A stretch of DNA of 58,960 nucleotides, from positions 1 through 58,960 of the forward strand of contig CAMBZR010000010.1 of the NCBI GenBank assembly GCA_945872285.1, in the 5' to 3' direction. The notes beneath the pieces were generated by a model that made no database searches, had not been told where the DNA came from, and saw only the letters and a program-made list of their open reading frames with translations. Source of the DNA: Bordetella parapertussis (GTDB lineage Bacteria > Pseudomonadota > Gammaproteobacteria > Burkholderiales > Burkholderiaceae_B). Numbering within the stretch: the stretch's first letter is position 1; each line of letters starts with the position of its first letter. This document shows positions 29,340-38,183 of this stretch, in pieces. The position numbers and the translations under genes were made by a program.

Positions 29340-30898
29340 CCACGACGCAAAATATCTTGTTCATTATGGCGGATCAGTTTCGGGCCGATCACCTTGGCTG
29401 CGAGGGCCATCCGTATTTAAAAACTGCCAACCTTGAGGCTTTGGCCAAACGAGGCGTTCGCTTTAGTCGCGCCTTTGTAAACTCGGGCGTCTGCGGACCT
29501 TCGCGCATGAGTTATTACACGGGGCGCTATCCTTCAAGTCATGGCACGACTTGGAACCGAGTTCCCTTATCGATCGGTGAAATCACCTTTGGTGAATATT
29601 TAGCGCAAGCGCGGCGCGACTTAATGTTGGCGGGTAAAACGCACGTTATCCCTGACTTGGCCGGACTGAGGCGCCTGGGAATTGAAGGCGATTCTGAGCT
29701 TGGTTTTTTGCTTGAACGCGGAGGGTTTCGAGAGCTTGATCGTTACGACGGCCATCATCCACCTGGTTTTGAAAGCGGTTATCCGGCATATTTAAAACGC
29801 CACGGTTATGTCTCTGACGATCCCTGGACAGACTTTGTGATTGCGGGGCAGTTGCCTAACGGGCAGATCGTAAGCGGCTGGAATATGCGCAACACGTATC
29901 TGCCTGCGCGGGTGGCCGAACCGCATTCTGAAACGGCGTACATGACCGACCAGGCGCTTAAATTTATGCGCGAGCAAGGTGGCAAGCCCTGGGTGTTGCA
30001 TCTGAGTTACGTTAAGCCGCATTGGCCATACATGGCCCCCGCGCCGTATCACAACAGGTACACCGCTGAGCAGTGTTTGCCCGTCGTGCGCAGTGAGCAC
30101 GAACGACAGGACGCTCACCCAGTTGTGGCAGCTTATCGCCAGCACGAAGAAAGTCAAAATTTCAGCCGCGATGAATGTATTCGTACGGTGCGCCCCGCGT
30201 ATCAAGGTCTGATTCACCAGTTAGACGATCATCTTGGCCGACTCTTTGATTACATGGAGGGCGCCAGCTTGATGAAGAACACGCTGATTGTCTTTACGTC
30301 AGATCACGGCGATTTGTTGGGCGATCATTGGCTGGGCGAAAAAGAATTGTTTTATGACGCCGTGCAGCGCGTGCCATGTATTGTGATGGATCCGGATGAA
30401 CGTGCGAATGTGACGCGTGGCACGGTCGATGGGCGGTTTGTTGAAGCGGTTGATATGGTGCCGACCTTTCTTGAGGCGCTCGGGGTGGCGGGTGCGCAAG
30501 AGCGGCTTGAGGGCCATAGCTTGTTGCCGCTGTTGCGCGGCAAGGCCGCAGCTTGGCGCGAGGCTGTTTTCTCTGAACTGGACTACAGTTTTAGGCAGGC
30601 GCGCTTGCTACTGAATAAAACGCCGCAACAAGCACGTGCTTATTCGCTTCGTACGACTCGCTGGCGCTATGTGTATTGGCTTGACGAGCCCGAACAGTTG
30701 TTTGATTTAGAAAATGATCCGAATGAGCTCACTGACTTAGGCCGCGAAGCGCTGCACGTCAAGACGCGCGAAGCCTTGCGCACGCAATTGCTCGACTCAC
30801 TGGCTCGACGCAAGCGTCGCGTGACGATGTCTGACGAAGCTGTTGAGCGCGGCACCCACGCGCACAAGCGGGCCGGTGTTTTTTTTGGACAATGGTGA
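29336..30898 (+). CDS. Sulfatase / phosphonate monoester hydrolase-type enzyme
   Basis: This 520-residue alkaline-phosphatase-superfamily hydrolase starts MTTTQNILFIMADQFRADHLG. The active-site motif CGPSR at C53-R57 would give formylglycine from Cys53 if a maturase is present. Downstream the metal-binding FTSDHGDLLGDHWLGEKE appears. The opening resembles phosphonate monoester hydrolases and choline-type sulfatases, so the ester hydrolysed may be a sulfate or a phosphate or phosphonate monoester. There is no signal peptide, unlike periplasmic sulfatases. It overlaps DUF455 by four bases. No formylglycine-generating enzyme is in the window. Confidence 0.85.
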   Translation: MTTTQNILFIMADQFRADHLGCEGHPYLKTANLEALAKRGVRFSRAFVNSGVCGPSRMSYYTGRYPSSHGTTWNRVPLSIGEITFGEYLAQARRDLMLAGKTHVIPDLAGLRRLGIEGDSELGFLLERGGFRELDRYDGHHPPGFESGYPAYLKRHGYVSDDPWTDFVIAGQLPNGQIVSGWNMRNTYLPARVAEPHSETAYMTDQALKFMREQGGKPWVLHLSYVKPHWPYMAPAPYHNRYTAEQCLPVVRSEHERQDAHPVVAAYRQHEESQNFSRDECIRTVRPAYQGLIHQLDDHLGRLFDYMEGASLMKNTLIVFTSDHGDLLGDHWLGEKELFYDAVQRVPCIVMDPDERANVTRGTVDGRFVEAVDMVPTFLEALGVAGAQERLEGHSLLPLLRGKAAAWREAVFSELDYSFRQARLLLNKTPQQARAYSLRTTRWRYVYWLDEPEQLFDLENDPNELTDLGREALHVKTREALRTQLLDSLARRKRRVTMSDEAVERGTHAHKRAGVFFGQW

Positions 30899-31055
30899 CG
30901 TTGGGTAAGTGCAGGTTACGGGACCGAACCTGAGCGTCTGACAGGCTAAGATTGCAAGCCGTACCAAGTCATGCTGATCACCTTCACGCTGTACTGTCAG
31001 GGATCCAAAGCAGTGAAAAATAAACGAGTCAGACGGTAATGTTAAGTACGGGCCA

Positions 31056-31079
31056 CGCAGAGAGTCGCGCCTCTCTGCG
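31056..31079. terminator. Perfect 9-base hairpin between sulfatase and aldolase genes
   Basis: CGCAGAGAG (31056-31064) and CTCTCTGCG (31071-31079) form a perfect stem with a 6-base loop TCGCGC. It lies in the 219-base gap between two convergent genes. The plus-strand side has only a weak AT stretch (TAAATATATTTG) after it. A two-way terminator is likely. Another hairpin, GTGGG/CCCAC, sits at 31099-31114 just before the aldolase stop. I see no other feature in this gap. Confidence 0.55.
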
Positions 31080-31117
31080 GTAAATATATTTGTGCAGCGT
31101 GGGGCTCAGCCCACAAC

Positions 31118-31915
31118 TTAATCGCGAAAAGAGGTTGGCGCTGCGGGTTCTAGCCGCTGCAGCATCGCCGTCCATTCACGCGCATACGAGTCGGGCATGC
31201 CGGGTCGCCGGTTGGCATCGCCAGCCTCATATTGTTTAGCGGTCAGTTCGCAGACGTCTGCAGAAAGTGGATAGGTCATTTGCCCCGATCCTTGTATCGC
31301 CATTTGCACACTGCAGGCACGTTCAAGGTTTAGCATCAAAATGCAGGCCTCGGATACGCTACGGCCAACGGTTAACAGGCCATGATTGCGCAGCACTAAG
31401 GCGCGCAAACTTGGCCCTAAACTTGCGATCAGGCGGGCGCGTTCGTCGTGGTTAAGCGCGATGCCTTCATAATCATGATACGCCACACGGTTATAAAATT
31501 GTAGTGCCCATTGGTTAACGGGTTGCAGGCCTGCTGCCAAAGACGACACGGCGACTCCGGCGACCGTATGAGTGTGAAGCACACAAGTGGCATCATGGCG
31601 TGCAGAATGTATCGCGCTATGGATCGTGAAGCCGGCTGGGTTCACACCGTAATCTGCGTTAGGTTGGTCAACGATTTCGCCAGCCAGATTAATTTTAATC
31701 AGCGAAGACGCAGTGATATCGCGAAACAGCACGCCGTAGGGATTGATCAAAAACTGATCTTTTGTCCCGGGGACGCGCGCGGAGATGTGGGTATAAATAC
31801 TATCGTCTAGCCCAAAATAAGCCATGAGCCTGTAAGCGGCGGCAAGATCGGTACGAACCGCATATTCTTCGGCTGAATATGAGTGCTTGGGAGCAGCGAC
31901 GATTTTCAATGACAT
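31118..31915 (-). CDS. Class II aldolase/adducin family protein
   Basis: This 265-residue protein belongs to the class II aldolase family (fuculose-phosphate aldolase type). Zinc-binding histidines are visible in VLHTHTVAGVAVSSL and in LVLRNHGLLTVG. The ring of conserved blocks includes YTHISARVPG, FLINPYGVLF and HSAIHSARHD. Family members cleave or decarboxylate small sugar phosphates or hydroxyacids; the substrate is unknown. The ATG at 31915 (MSLKIV) is preferred over a TTG 24 bases upstream because GGAACACGGT lies just before it. It is a paralogue of the protein at 44193, with the same motifs in the same order. Confidence 0.88.
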   Translation of the reverse strand: MSLKIVAAPKHSYSAEEYAVRTDLAAAYRLMAYFGLDDSIYTHISARVPGTKDQFLINPYGVLFRDITASSLIKINLAGEIVDQPNADYGVNPAGFTIHSAIHSARHDATCVLHTHTVAGVAVSSLAAGLQPVNQWALQFYNRVAYHDYEGIALNHDERARLIASLGPSLRALVLRNHGLLTVGRSVSEACILMLNLERACSVQMAIQGSGQMTYPLSADVCELTAKQYEAGDANRRPGMPDSYAREWTAMLQRLEPAAPTSFRD

Positions 31916-32062
31916 ACCGTGTTCCAGACATGAGTTCAATGATTTGGCGTGACTGCGCAGCGTTCAAGCAGGTTGAAATAATTGTATCTGAGTGACGGCA
32001 AAATGTGACAAATTAAATTTTAGGCAGTTTTGGCGTATTGTTGTGCTTAAGTGCAATCGCCC

Positions 32063-33286
32063 TTAAGTCTGAAAGTCGTGACGCTCCATGAGCCAGGACA
32101 CCACAAAGCCAGCAACCAAGCCCCAGAACGCTGAGCCGATATTGAAAAGGCTGATATCCGCGACGGTGACCAGCAGGCTGACGAGTGCGCCTAAGGTAAA
32201 TTTTCCCGAACCAAACGACGTGATGAAGGCGCTTTGCAACGCGCGCAGCATGGCGAGCCCTGCCAACACCATGATGAAAGCTTTGGGAGTTGCCAGAGTC
32301 AGGTTGGTAAAAGTTGGTGCAAGGATACCGAATACAAGAGCAAGGCAACCGAAGGCCAGGCCGCCCGTGTAGTGACGGGTTTTGTCGCCAGACGAGCTGA
32401 TCAGGGCATTTGTCGGGCCGGTGAGGCAAGAGCTCACAGCACCGAAGGCTGCGCTGAGTGCAGAACCAATGCCGCAAGCAACCGCAATCATCGTGATGGG
32501 GGGCTTATGCCCTGCCGTCTTAAGCACCGCGACACCTTGGCCATTTTGTACGACTAAAACCGTGATGGTTAAAGGAATGACAAGCTCTAACATCGCCGCC
32601 CACGACCAGCTTGGTGTTTGTATGATGGGGCGAGCCAACCCTAGCGCACTTAAGTCCCCAGGATTGAGGTGGCCGAGTATTGCGATCATTAGGGCACCCA
32701 CTAACAAGGCGGCAATGACCGGCGGCATACGCCGCCCGAGCGCTGGGATTGCGGAGCACAAGAAAAACACAATCACCATGGGGGCGGCGATCGCGGCATC
32801 ACGATCAAGCGCGTGTATGACATCTAAGCCAAAGTGAAGAAACACACCCGCGACCATGCCCATGACGATCGGCATGGGTAACGCAGACATGAGGCGTTTA
32901 ACGAAACCACTGAGCCCAAGCAGCAGGATGAGTAGACTGGTAGCGTAAAACGCACCAATCACGGCAGAAAAAGGTAAGTGCTGCAGCGCGGGGCCCACTA
33001 AAACAGTGCCCGGAATTGTCCAGCCGAAGGCGAGTGGCATTTGATAGCGCCAGCTCATGACAAGCGAGAGCAGCCCATTCACAACAAAAACACCAAACAC
33101 CCACGAAGCAAGTTCAGCCGACGTAAGCCCCCCTCGCGTACCGACTGAAAGAATTACAGCAAAGGGACCAGTAGCCGCAAAAATAAAACCAATCAGCCCA
33201 TTCGCGAGAATGGTGGTAGTGAGATCAGCGAAGACTTTTTGTAGGCGTGCTGGCGGCGCAGTCGGCCGTTCAATGTTAGAAAGCAA
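32063..33286 (-). CDS. BenE-family benzoate/aromatic acid transporter
   Basis: This 407-residue inner-membrane protein has about 12 hydrophobic segments. It has the BenE pattern GFIFAATGPFAVILSVGTRGGL, FGWTIPGTVLVGPALQH and MSALPMPIVMGMVAG. BenE proteins are thought to take up benzoate with protons. No benzoate-catabolic genes are beside it, so the substrate is open. The start is TTG at 33286, supported by AGGAA about 7 bases upstream. It follows the GST gene by 30 bases, and both are in line with leuA. Confidence 0.85.
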   Translation of the reverse strand: MLSNIERPTAPPARLQKVFADLTTTILANGLIGFIFAATGPFAVILSVGTRGGLTSAELASWVFGVFVVNGLLSLVMSWRYQMPLAFGWTIPGTVLVGPALQHLPFSAVIGAFYATSLLILLLGLSGFVKRLMSALPMPIVMGMVAGVFLHFGLDVIHALDRDAAIAAPMVIVFFLCSAIPALGRRMPPVIAALLVGALMIAILGHLNPGDLSALGLARPIIQTPSWSWAAMLELVIPLTITVLVVQNGQGVAVLKTAGHKPPITMIAVACGIGSALSAAFGAVSSCLTGPTNALISSSGDKTRHYTGGLAFGCLALVFGILAPTFTNLTLATPKAFIMVLAGLAMLRALQSAFITSFGSGKFTLGALVSLLVTVADISLFNIGSAFWGLVAGFVVSWLMERHDFQT

Positions 33287-33316
33287 AACGTGTTCCTGTG
33301 AAGGTGCCTGACGGTG

Positions 33317-33952
33317 TTAGGCGACGCGATCTCGGATCACTTGAGGGACAGGCACACTGTTTTTAAAAGACGGCCGCATTTCGAGCCGATCCGAGTAGGC
33401 AGCTAAGTTGGGATATTGTTCGCGCCAGGGTTTGTTAGGCCAGCGCACCGTCAGATAGCGCAAGAGGGTTCCGGTCGCAATGTCAGCCAAGCTAAAGGTG
33501 TTGGCGTGACAAAACTCTTTGGTGCCAATCGACTCCGATAGATACCTTAAGGCACCGTCTAACTTGCGCTGCTGCCGGTCAAACCAGGGCTGACTTTGTT
33601 TGTCTTTATCTCGCGCAATTTCAAAAAACATCAGAACAAGCGCGTCGCAGGCACCATCGACAATGACTTCATAACGCTTGACCGCCAAGAGCCCATCGAC
33701 ATCTTTTGGAAAAAGAGGCGGATTTGGGTGTTTGTGTTCGATCCACTCATTGATGTAGCGCGATTCAAACACGCTTGAGCCATCCTCGCAGATCAAGACG
33801 GGTAACTTTTCAAGCGGATTGTAAAGAGGTGTTTGCGTGTCGGTGTTCCAGGGAACTTCAGTGATGAGTTCGAACGGAATCCCTTTTTCTGCAAGTTGAA
33901 TTCTGACTTTGCGTGCGTAAGGGCTTGGCGTGGCGCTGATAAGTTGGTACAT
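33317..33952 (-). CDS. Glutathione S-transferase family protein
   Basis: This 211-residue cytosolic GST has an N-terminal thioredoxin-like part (MYQLISATPSPYARKVRIQL) with the catalytic Ser/Tyr near the start. The segment PLYNPLEKLPVLICEDGSSVFESRYINEW binds the glutathione gamma-glutamyl part. A helical C-terminal domain ends FKNSVPVPQVIRDRV. The substrate is unknown. It sits 32 bases after leuA and 30 bases before benE in the same direction, so it may be read through from leuA. Confidence 0.88.
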   Translation of the reverse strand: MYQLISATPSPYARKVRIQLAEKGIPFELITEVPWNTDTQTPLYNPLEKLPVLICEDGSSVFESRYINEWIEHKHPNPPLFPKDVDGLLAVKRYEVIVDGACDALVLMFFEIARDKDKQSQPWFDRQQRKLDGALRYLSESIGTKEFCHANTFSLADIATGTLLRYLTVRWPNKPWREQYPNLAAYSDRLEMRPSFKNSVPVPQVIRDRVA

Positions 33953-33984
33953 TTTTCAAGTCACTCAATTAGAACGATGATGGC

Positions 33985-35655
33985 TTAGCTTGCTTTGATA
34001 TGTCGATTCAAGCCACTCAGTACGGCATTGAAAGACGCCGTAACGATATCGCGGTCAATGCCAACGCCAAAGCCGGTCGCACCCTCTTCGATACGCGCTT
34101 CAACATAACATGCAGCGCGAGTATCTGTGCCAATGCCAATCGCGTGTTCGTGATAATCCATGATGCGAACAGCGATGCCTAAGCAATCCACAAACGCAGA
34201 AATTGCCCCATCGCCTGTGCCTTTCAGTACGCGGCGTACACCGTCAACTGCAAACTCGGCTTCGATCGTAAAGTGCTTACCTTCAGGCGCGCTGGGATCG
34301 CCGGTGATGCTGTGCCTGATGAGCTTCCAGGGTTCGGTTTGGGTCAGATACTCTGTATTAAAAATCGTGTAGACGGCTTCAGCCGTGACCTCGCGACCGG
34401 TTTCATCCGTGACGCGTTGAATCGCGCGACTGAACTCAATTTGTAAGCGTCGCGGTAAGGCTAAGCCATGTTCTTGTTCAAGCAGGTAAGACACCCCGCC
34501 TTTACCGGATTGGCTGTTGACCCGAATGACGGCATCGTAGCTGCGACCCAAATCGGCTGGGTCAATCGGTAAGTAGGGGACTTCCCAGATGGCATCGGCT
34601 TTTTGCACGGCAAAGCCTTTTTTGATCGCATCTTGATGCGAACCCGAAAAGGCCGTGAACACTAAATCACCGGCGTAGGGGTGTCGAGGGTGCACGGGCA
34701 ATTGATTACAAAACTCAACACAGCGACGCACTTCGTCGATATCTGAAAAATCAAGGCCGGGATGAATGCCTTGGGTGTAGAGGTTCAAGGCCAGTGTGAC
34801 CAAATCAACGTTGCCGGTGCGTTCGCCGTTACCAAACAGGCAACCTTCGACGCGATCGGCCCCAGCCATCAAGCCAAGCTCAGCGGCAGCCACCGCCGTG
34901 CCGCGGTCGTTGTGTGGGTGCAAACTGACAATGATTGAATCACGCTTGTGCAGATTGTTGTGCATGTATTCGATTTGATCGGCATACATGTTGGGTGTGG
35001 TGGCCTCAATGGTGGCGGGCAAGTTATAGATAATTTTTTTCTGGGGTGTCGGCTTGTACAGGGCGGTCACCGCGTTGCAAACCTCAAGCGCAAAGTCGGG
35101 TTCGGTGGTGCTGAAGACCTCAGGAGAATATTCGTACAGCCAGTACGTTTCTGGGTGCTTGGCCATGCAGTCCATCACGCACTGCGTGCCTTCGACGGCA
35201 ACTTGTTTAATCTCTTGGCGGTTCATGTTGAAGACGATGCGGCGAAACCCCGGTGCGCAAGCGTTATAAAGGTGAATCATGGCGCGCTTGGCGCCAGCGG
35301 CGGATTCGACCGTGCGTTCAATTAGCTCTGGGCGGGCCTGCGTTAAGGCGATGATGGTGACATCGTCTGGGATCAGTTTGTCGTCGACCAGTTTGCGCAC
35401 AAAGTCAAAATCGGTCTGTGAGGCCGACGGAAATCCGACCTCGATCTCTTTGAAGCCGACTTTGACCAGCATTTCAAAAAAGCGCAGCTTGCGCTCAACA
35501 CTCATGGGTTCGATCAGAGACTGATTGCCGTCACGCAGATCGGTGCTCATCCAGACCGGCGGATGGGTGATCTTTTTAGTCGGCCACGTGCGCTCTGAAA
35601 AGTCGCGCTCGAAGGGCTTGAACGGAATGTATTTGGTGGCTGGATTCGAAAGCAT
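33985..35655 (-). CDS. leuA: 2-isopropylmalate synthase
   Basis: LeuA condenses acetyl-CoA with 2-oxoisovalerate, the first committed step of leucine synthesis. The 556-residue protein begins with the HMG-CoA-lyase-like barrel motif [11 protein letters not shown]. It then has [16 protein letters not shown], and it ends with a LeuA dimer/regulatory domain (about 430-556) that binds leucine for feedback inhibition. This is the longer type II form rather than the short E. coli form. AAGGTG precedes the ATG. The leader region upstream (35656-36013) contains a leucine-rich short reading frame and hairpins. leuB, leuC and leuD are not in the window. Confidence 0.95.
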   Translation of the reverse strand: MLSNPATKYIPFKPFERDFSERTWPTKKITHPPVWMSTDLRDGNQSLIEPMSVERKLRFFEMLVKVGFKEIEVGFPSASQTDFDFVRKLVDDKLIPDDVTIIALTQARPELIERTVESAAGAKRAMIHLYNACAPGFRRIVFNMNRQEIKQVAVEGTQCVMDCMAKHPETYWLYEYSPEVFSTTEPDFALEVCNAVTALYKPTPQKKIIYNLPATIEATTPNMYADQIEYMHNNLHKRDSIIVSLHPHNDRGTAVAAAELGLMAGADRVEGCLFGNGERTGNVDLVTLALNLYTQGIHPGLDFSDIDEVRRCVEFCNQLPVHPRHPYAGDLVFTAFSGSHQDAIKKGFAVQKADAIWEVPYLPIDPADLGRSYDAVIRVNSQSGKGGVSYLLEQEHGLALPRRLQIEFSRAIQRVTDETGREVTAEAVYTIFNTEYLTQTEPWKLIRHSITGDPSAPEGKHFTIEAEFAVDGVRRVLKGTGDGAISAFVDCLGIAVRIMDYHEHAIGIGTDTRAACYVEARIEEGATGFGVGIDRDIVTASFNAVLSGLNRHIKAS

Positions 35656-35783
35656 GATTCACCTTAAGACTATTTAGACGGGGCCACGACGTATTCACTC
35701 TGTGTGCGCCGACGGCGCTGACGCGCCAGTGTTTGGATCAAAACTAAAACTTTGTGAGGAAAATGAACTGCGGGGTGGCGGTT

Positions 35784-35839
35784 GGTTGCCGGACTGCCAC
35801 GGGCACTAGGCCCGGCAACCGATCGCTAGTAGTAGCGAT
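35784..35839 (-). promoter_or_regulatory. Leucine-attenuator-like hairpins in the leuA leader
   Basis: On the leuA strand two perfect hairpins are stacked. ATCGCTA pairs with TAGCGAT (positions 35822-35839) inside the run of Leu codons. GGTTGCCGG pairs with CCGGCAACC (35784-35820) and encloses the stop codon of the leader. Further on, a GGCGC/GCGCC/GGCGC set (35706-35727) can form either of two alternative short stems. A ribosome stalled on Leu codons would disrupt the first stem. I see no U-run terminator, so the mechanism (transcriptional or translational) is open. Confidence 0.6.
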
Positions 35840-35874
35840 AGCAGCCCAAGATTTGAAGCGTTGTTGCCAGACAC
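35806..35874 (-). CDS. Leucine-rich leader peptide upstream of leuA
   Basis: From a GTG at 35874, a 22-codon frame reads VSGNNASNLGLLSLLLAI plus four residues and stops at TAG. Six leucines fall in eight codons, four of them CTA, an uncommon Leu codon by eye in this window. The same frame could also start from an ATG at 35946 (46 residues). It ends about 150 bases before leuA. It looks like the leader peptide of an attenuator that senses leucyl-tRNA, as in the enterobacterial leu operon. No strong ribosome site is visible. Confidence 0.55.
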   Translation of the reverse strand: MSGNNASNLGLLSLLLAIGCRA

Positions 35875-36013
35875 GACGTGACCGCGGCCCAAAAGGGTCG
35901 GGCAGTGTGCAAGAGGGCAGGCGAGGCCTGTGGCAAAAACTTTCATAGCCGCTAGTCGAACATAAATTGACCTGAAACGCAAGCGCACAGGCCAGATAGG
36001 GCCGCGAGCGAGC

Positions 36014-36661
36014 CTAGGCGAGCAGGGTGGGCTCTCGGTGCCCGGCATCGTCGGCTGGGGGCAGGATCCCCTCGCGCGCGGGCGTGTGTGGGGTGGTTAG
36101 CGGCCGAGTCAGCAACGCGCTAGCAAGCTCTGCCTGTTGCGCCCGGGCTAAGGCAAGTTTGCGCGCCCGCCCACCGCTAATCTGGGCGAGGGTTGTTTGC
36201 AAAATCCCCATGGTGATGGGCTGTGACTGATCTTTCCAGGCCCAGTTCAATACGTCTAAACCCTCTGGGCTCAGGCGGGCGCAGAGCTTACGTACGTCGT
36301 TTAAGGGCACCAATGCGGCACGGCCACGTTTCAGGCTGCCGCGTAAATAGCTCAGTAAAAAATTGAAGGCGAGCAAGACCAAAACAAAGATAACAAACCA
36401 CCAAAAGTATGTTTGATACTGCATCACAAAATCGATGACCGTTTTGCCAAGGATTTCAGATAGACCTGAAAGTTTGATTGCAAACTCAAGCCAGCCTTTG
36501 CCAGACAGCAAGATGCGCTGAGCAAAATAAACGACCAGAGCAATAGTCGCTAAAATAACGGTGAGTCGCGTTAACAAACGCGCAAGCGCTAGCCGCAGCA
36601 GGATGCTGCCCAACAAAGTGGGGTCTTTTCGAAGATTTGCGGTGCTAGGTCGATTCATCAT
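36014..36661 (-). CDS. Hypothetical membrane protein with two predicted segments
   Basis: I do not recognise this protein. It has about 215 residues. Two hydrophobic stretches are visible: LLTRLTVILATIALVVYFAQ near the N-terminus and TYFWWFVIFVLVLLAFNFLL near the middle. A basic C-terminal part of about 110 residues follows, with an Ala/Leu-rich stretch and a Pro-rich tail. The start is uncertain because two adjacent ATG codons fall at 36661 and 36658. The gene diverges from rpoN with a gap of only 16 bases, and it ends just before the leuA leader. It could be a membrane-anchored regulator or adaptor, but I cannot support a function. Confidence 0.6.
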   Translation of the reverse strand: MMNRPSTANLRKDPTLLGSILLRLALARLLTRLTVILATIALVVYFAQRILLSGKGWLEFAIKLSGLSEILGKTVIDFVMQYQTYFWWFVIFVLVLLAFNFLLSYLRGSLKRGRAALVPLNDVRKLCARLSPEGLDVLNWAWKDQSQPITMGILQTTLAQISGGRARKLALARAQQAELASALLTRPLTTPHTPAREGILPPADDAGHREPTLLA

Positions 36662-36677
36662 GCAAAATATTGTACCT

Positions 36678-38183
36678 ATGAGTCGCAATTTTCTCGAACT
36701 TCGTCAGGGTCAGCAACTGACACTGACTCCCGCGCTGCAACAGTCGATCAAGCTGTTGCAGCTTTCGACGCTGGATCTCGAGGCCGAAGTGGCGAGGGCG
36801 CTGGCTGAAAACCCCCTGCTAGAGCAAGACAGGGCGCCACTCTACGAGACGGGCGGTGGTTCAGCAAGCCTGCGCGTGGGGCAAGACCACGCAGAATTTG
36901 CTCCCGAACAAAATGCCACAGAGCGTGGTCAGGATGCAACACCTGAGGTCAATATTGATTATGCACCCGCCTCAGAGCGTGAGCACGAGCGCGAGAAAAC
37001 CGACTTTTCGTCAGAATCACGCGGCTCGCGCGATGATGACTTTAGTGACCGGCCCGAGGCTGCTCGCGAGAGTAACTTGCGAGAGTACCTACTTGAGCAG
37101 TTAGGCACTACCCGCTTGAGTCAGCGCGACGCGGCGCTAGTTGAGCTGCTGATTGAAGAGCTCAACGATGACGGGTTACTGGCGTCGCCGCTTGACGAGA
37201 TCGTCAGCTGGATGAACCCAGCGCTCGGACTCGAAGAGGACGATTTTCGCTGCGCCTTAAAGATGCTGCAATCTTTTGACCCCCCTGGGGTGGGCGCGCG
37301 TCATCTTGGCGAGTGTTTGGATCTACAGCTTCAGTTTGCTGATCTCGAGCGGCTGACGACGGCAAAAGACCCAAACGTGCTCGCCTTGGCCCGCACGATT
37401 TGCCAGCAGCACCTAGACATTTTGGCCAGCGGAAATATGTTGAAGCTGCGTGAGGTGTTGCGCTGCGAACCAGAATTACTTCAAGGCGCGCACGCGCTGA
37501 TCGTTAAACTAAATCCAAGACCCGCAAGCGCTTGGAACATTCCGGCAGCAGATTTTGCTGTACCCGACGTGATCGTGCGAAAAACAAAAAAGGGTTGGGT
37601 GGTGGCGCTCAACGAGGCCGTCATGCCAAAGTTGCGCGTAAATGCGCTGTATGCCGAAGCCTTGGGCAGCCCACGCAGTGGTGCGCACACGGCCTTACAT
37701 GGTCAATTGCAAGAAGCGCGTTGGATGATTCGCAACGTGGCTCAGCGGTTCGAGACGATTTTGAAAGTTGCGCAGGTGATCGTGGCGCATCAACAAGCTT
37801 TCTTTTCAAAAGGTTGGGGGGCGGTGCGACCGCTCACGCTTAAAGACATTGCGGGCGAGATCGGCATGCACGAGTCGACGATCTCGCGGGCCACGACGCA
37901 AAAATTTATGCTGACGCCTCACGGCACGCTAGAGCTCAAGCGATTCTTCAGTACCGGGTTGGCCACAGAGGGCAAAGAAGCCACTTCGGCGACCGCGGTG
38001 CAAACGCGCATTCAAGTGTTGATCACTGCAGAAGATCAAAAAAAGCCGCTATCTGACAGTCAACTAGTGGGTCTGCTGGATCAAGACGGGATCACCATCG
38101 CGCGACGCACGGTAGCCAAGTATAGAGAGCTGTTACGCATACCGACGGCACCTTTGCGCAAGTCACAGGCAGGCGCACGTTAG
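36678..38183 (+). CDS. rpoN: RNA polymerase sigma-54 factor
   Basis: Sigma-54 directs RNA polymerase to -24/-12 promoters with AAA+ activators. The 501-residue protein has the activator-interaction region I (MSRNFLELRQGQQLTLTPALQQ), an acidic region II, and core-binding and DNA-binding parts. The RpoN box ARRTVAKYRELL lies near the C-terminus. The start at 36678 is preferred because it begins the standard N-terminus; longer starts would add unmatched residues. rpoN is often flanked by lptB and hpf, but here those are absent. It diverges from the hypothetical protein and converges on the next gene, whose stop overlaps by four bases. Confidence 0.95.
   Translation: MSRNFLELRQGQQLTLTPALQQSIKLLQLSTLDLEAEVARALAENPLLEQDRAPLYETGGGSASLRVGQDHAEFAPEQNATERGQDATPEVNIDYAPASEREHEREKTDFSSESRGSRDDDFSDRPEAARESNLREYLLEQLGTTRLSQRDAALVELLIEELNDDGLLASPLDEIVSWMNPALGLEEDDFRCALKMLQSFDPPGVGARHLGECLDLQLQFADLERLTTAKDPNVLALARTICQQHLDILASGNMLKLREVLRCEPELLQGAHALIVKLNPRPASAWNIPAADFAVPDVIVRKTKKGWVVALNEAVMPKLRVNALYAEALGSPRSGAHTALHGQLQEARWMIRNVAQRFETILKVAQVIVAHQQAFFSKGWGAVRPLTLKDIAGEIGMHESTISRATTQKFMLTPHGTLELKRFFSTGLATEGKEATSATAVQTRIQVLITAEDQKKPLSDSQLVGLLDQDGITIARRTVAKYRELLRIPTAPLRKSQAGAR

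Noticed and set aside
32013..32477. 154-codon minus-strand frame overlapping the benE gene in another frame
   Set aside because: The benE frame explains the region; the alternative frame is Arg/Cys-rich and shows no domain.
35754..35948. Plus-strand 64-codon frame with a fair ribosome site (TGAGGAAA) antisense to the leuA leader
   Set aside because: It lies opposite the leader and its composition shows no domain; the leader peptide on the minus strand fits the leuA context better. An antisense RNA cannot be excluded.
35656..36013. T-box riboswitch or leucine riboswitch upstream of leuA
   Set aside because: No T-box sequence or specifier loop is seen, and these are rare in betaproteobacteria; a peptide-based attenuator fits better.
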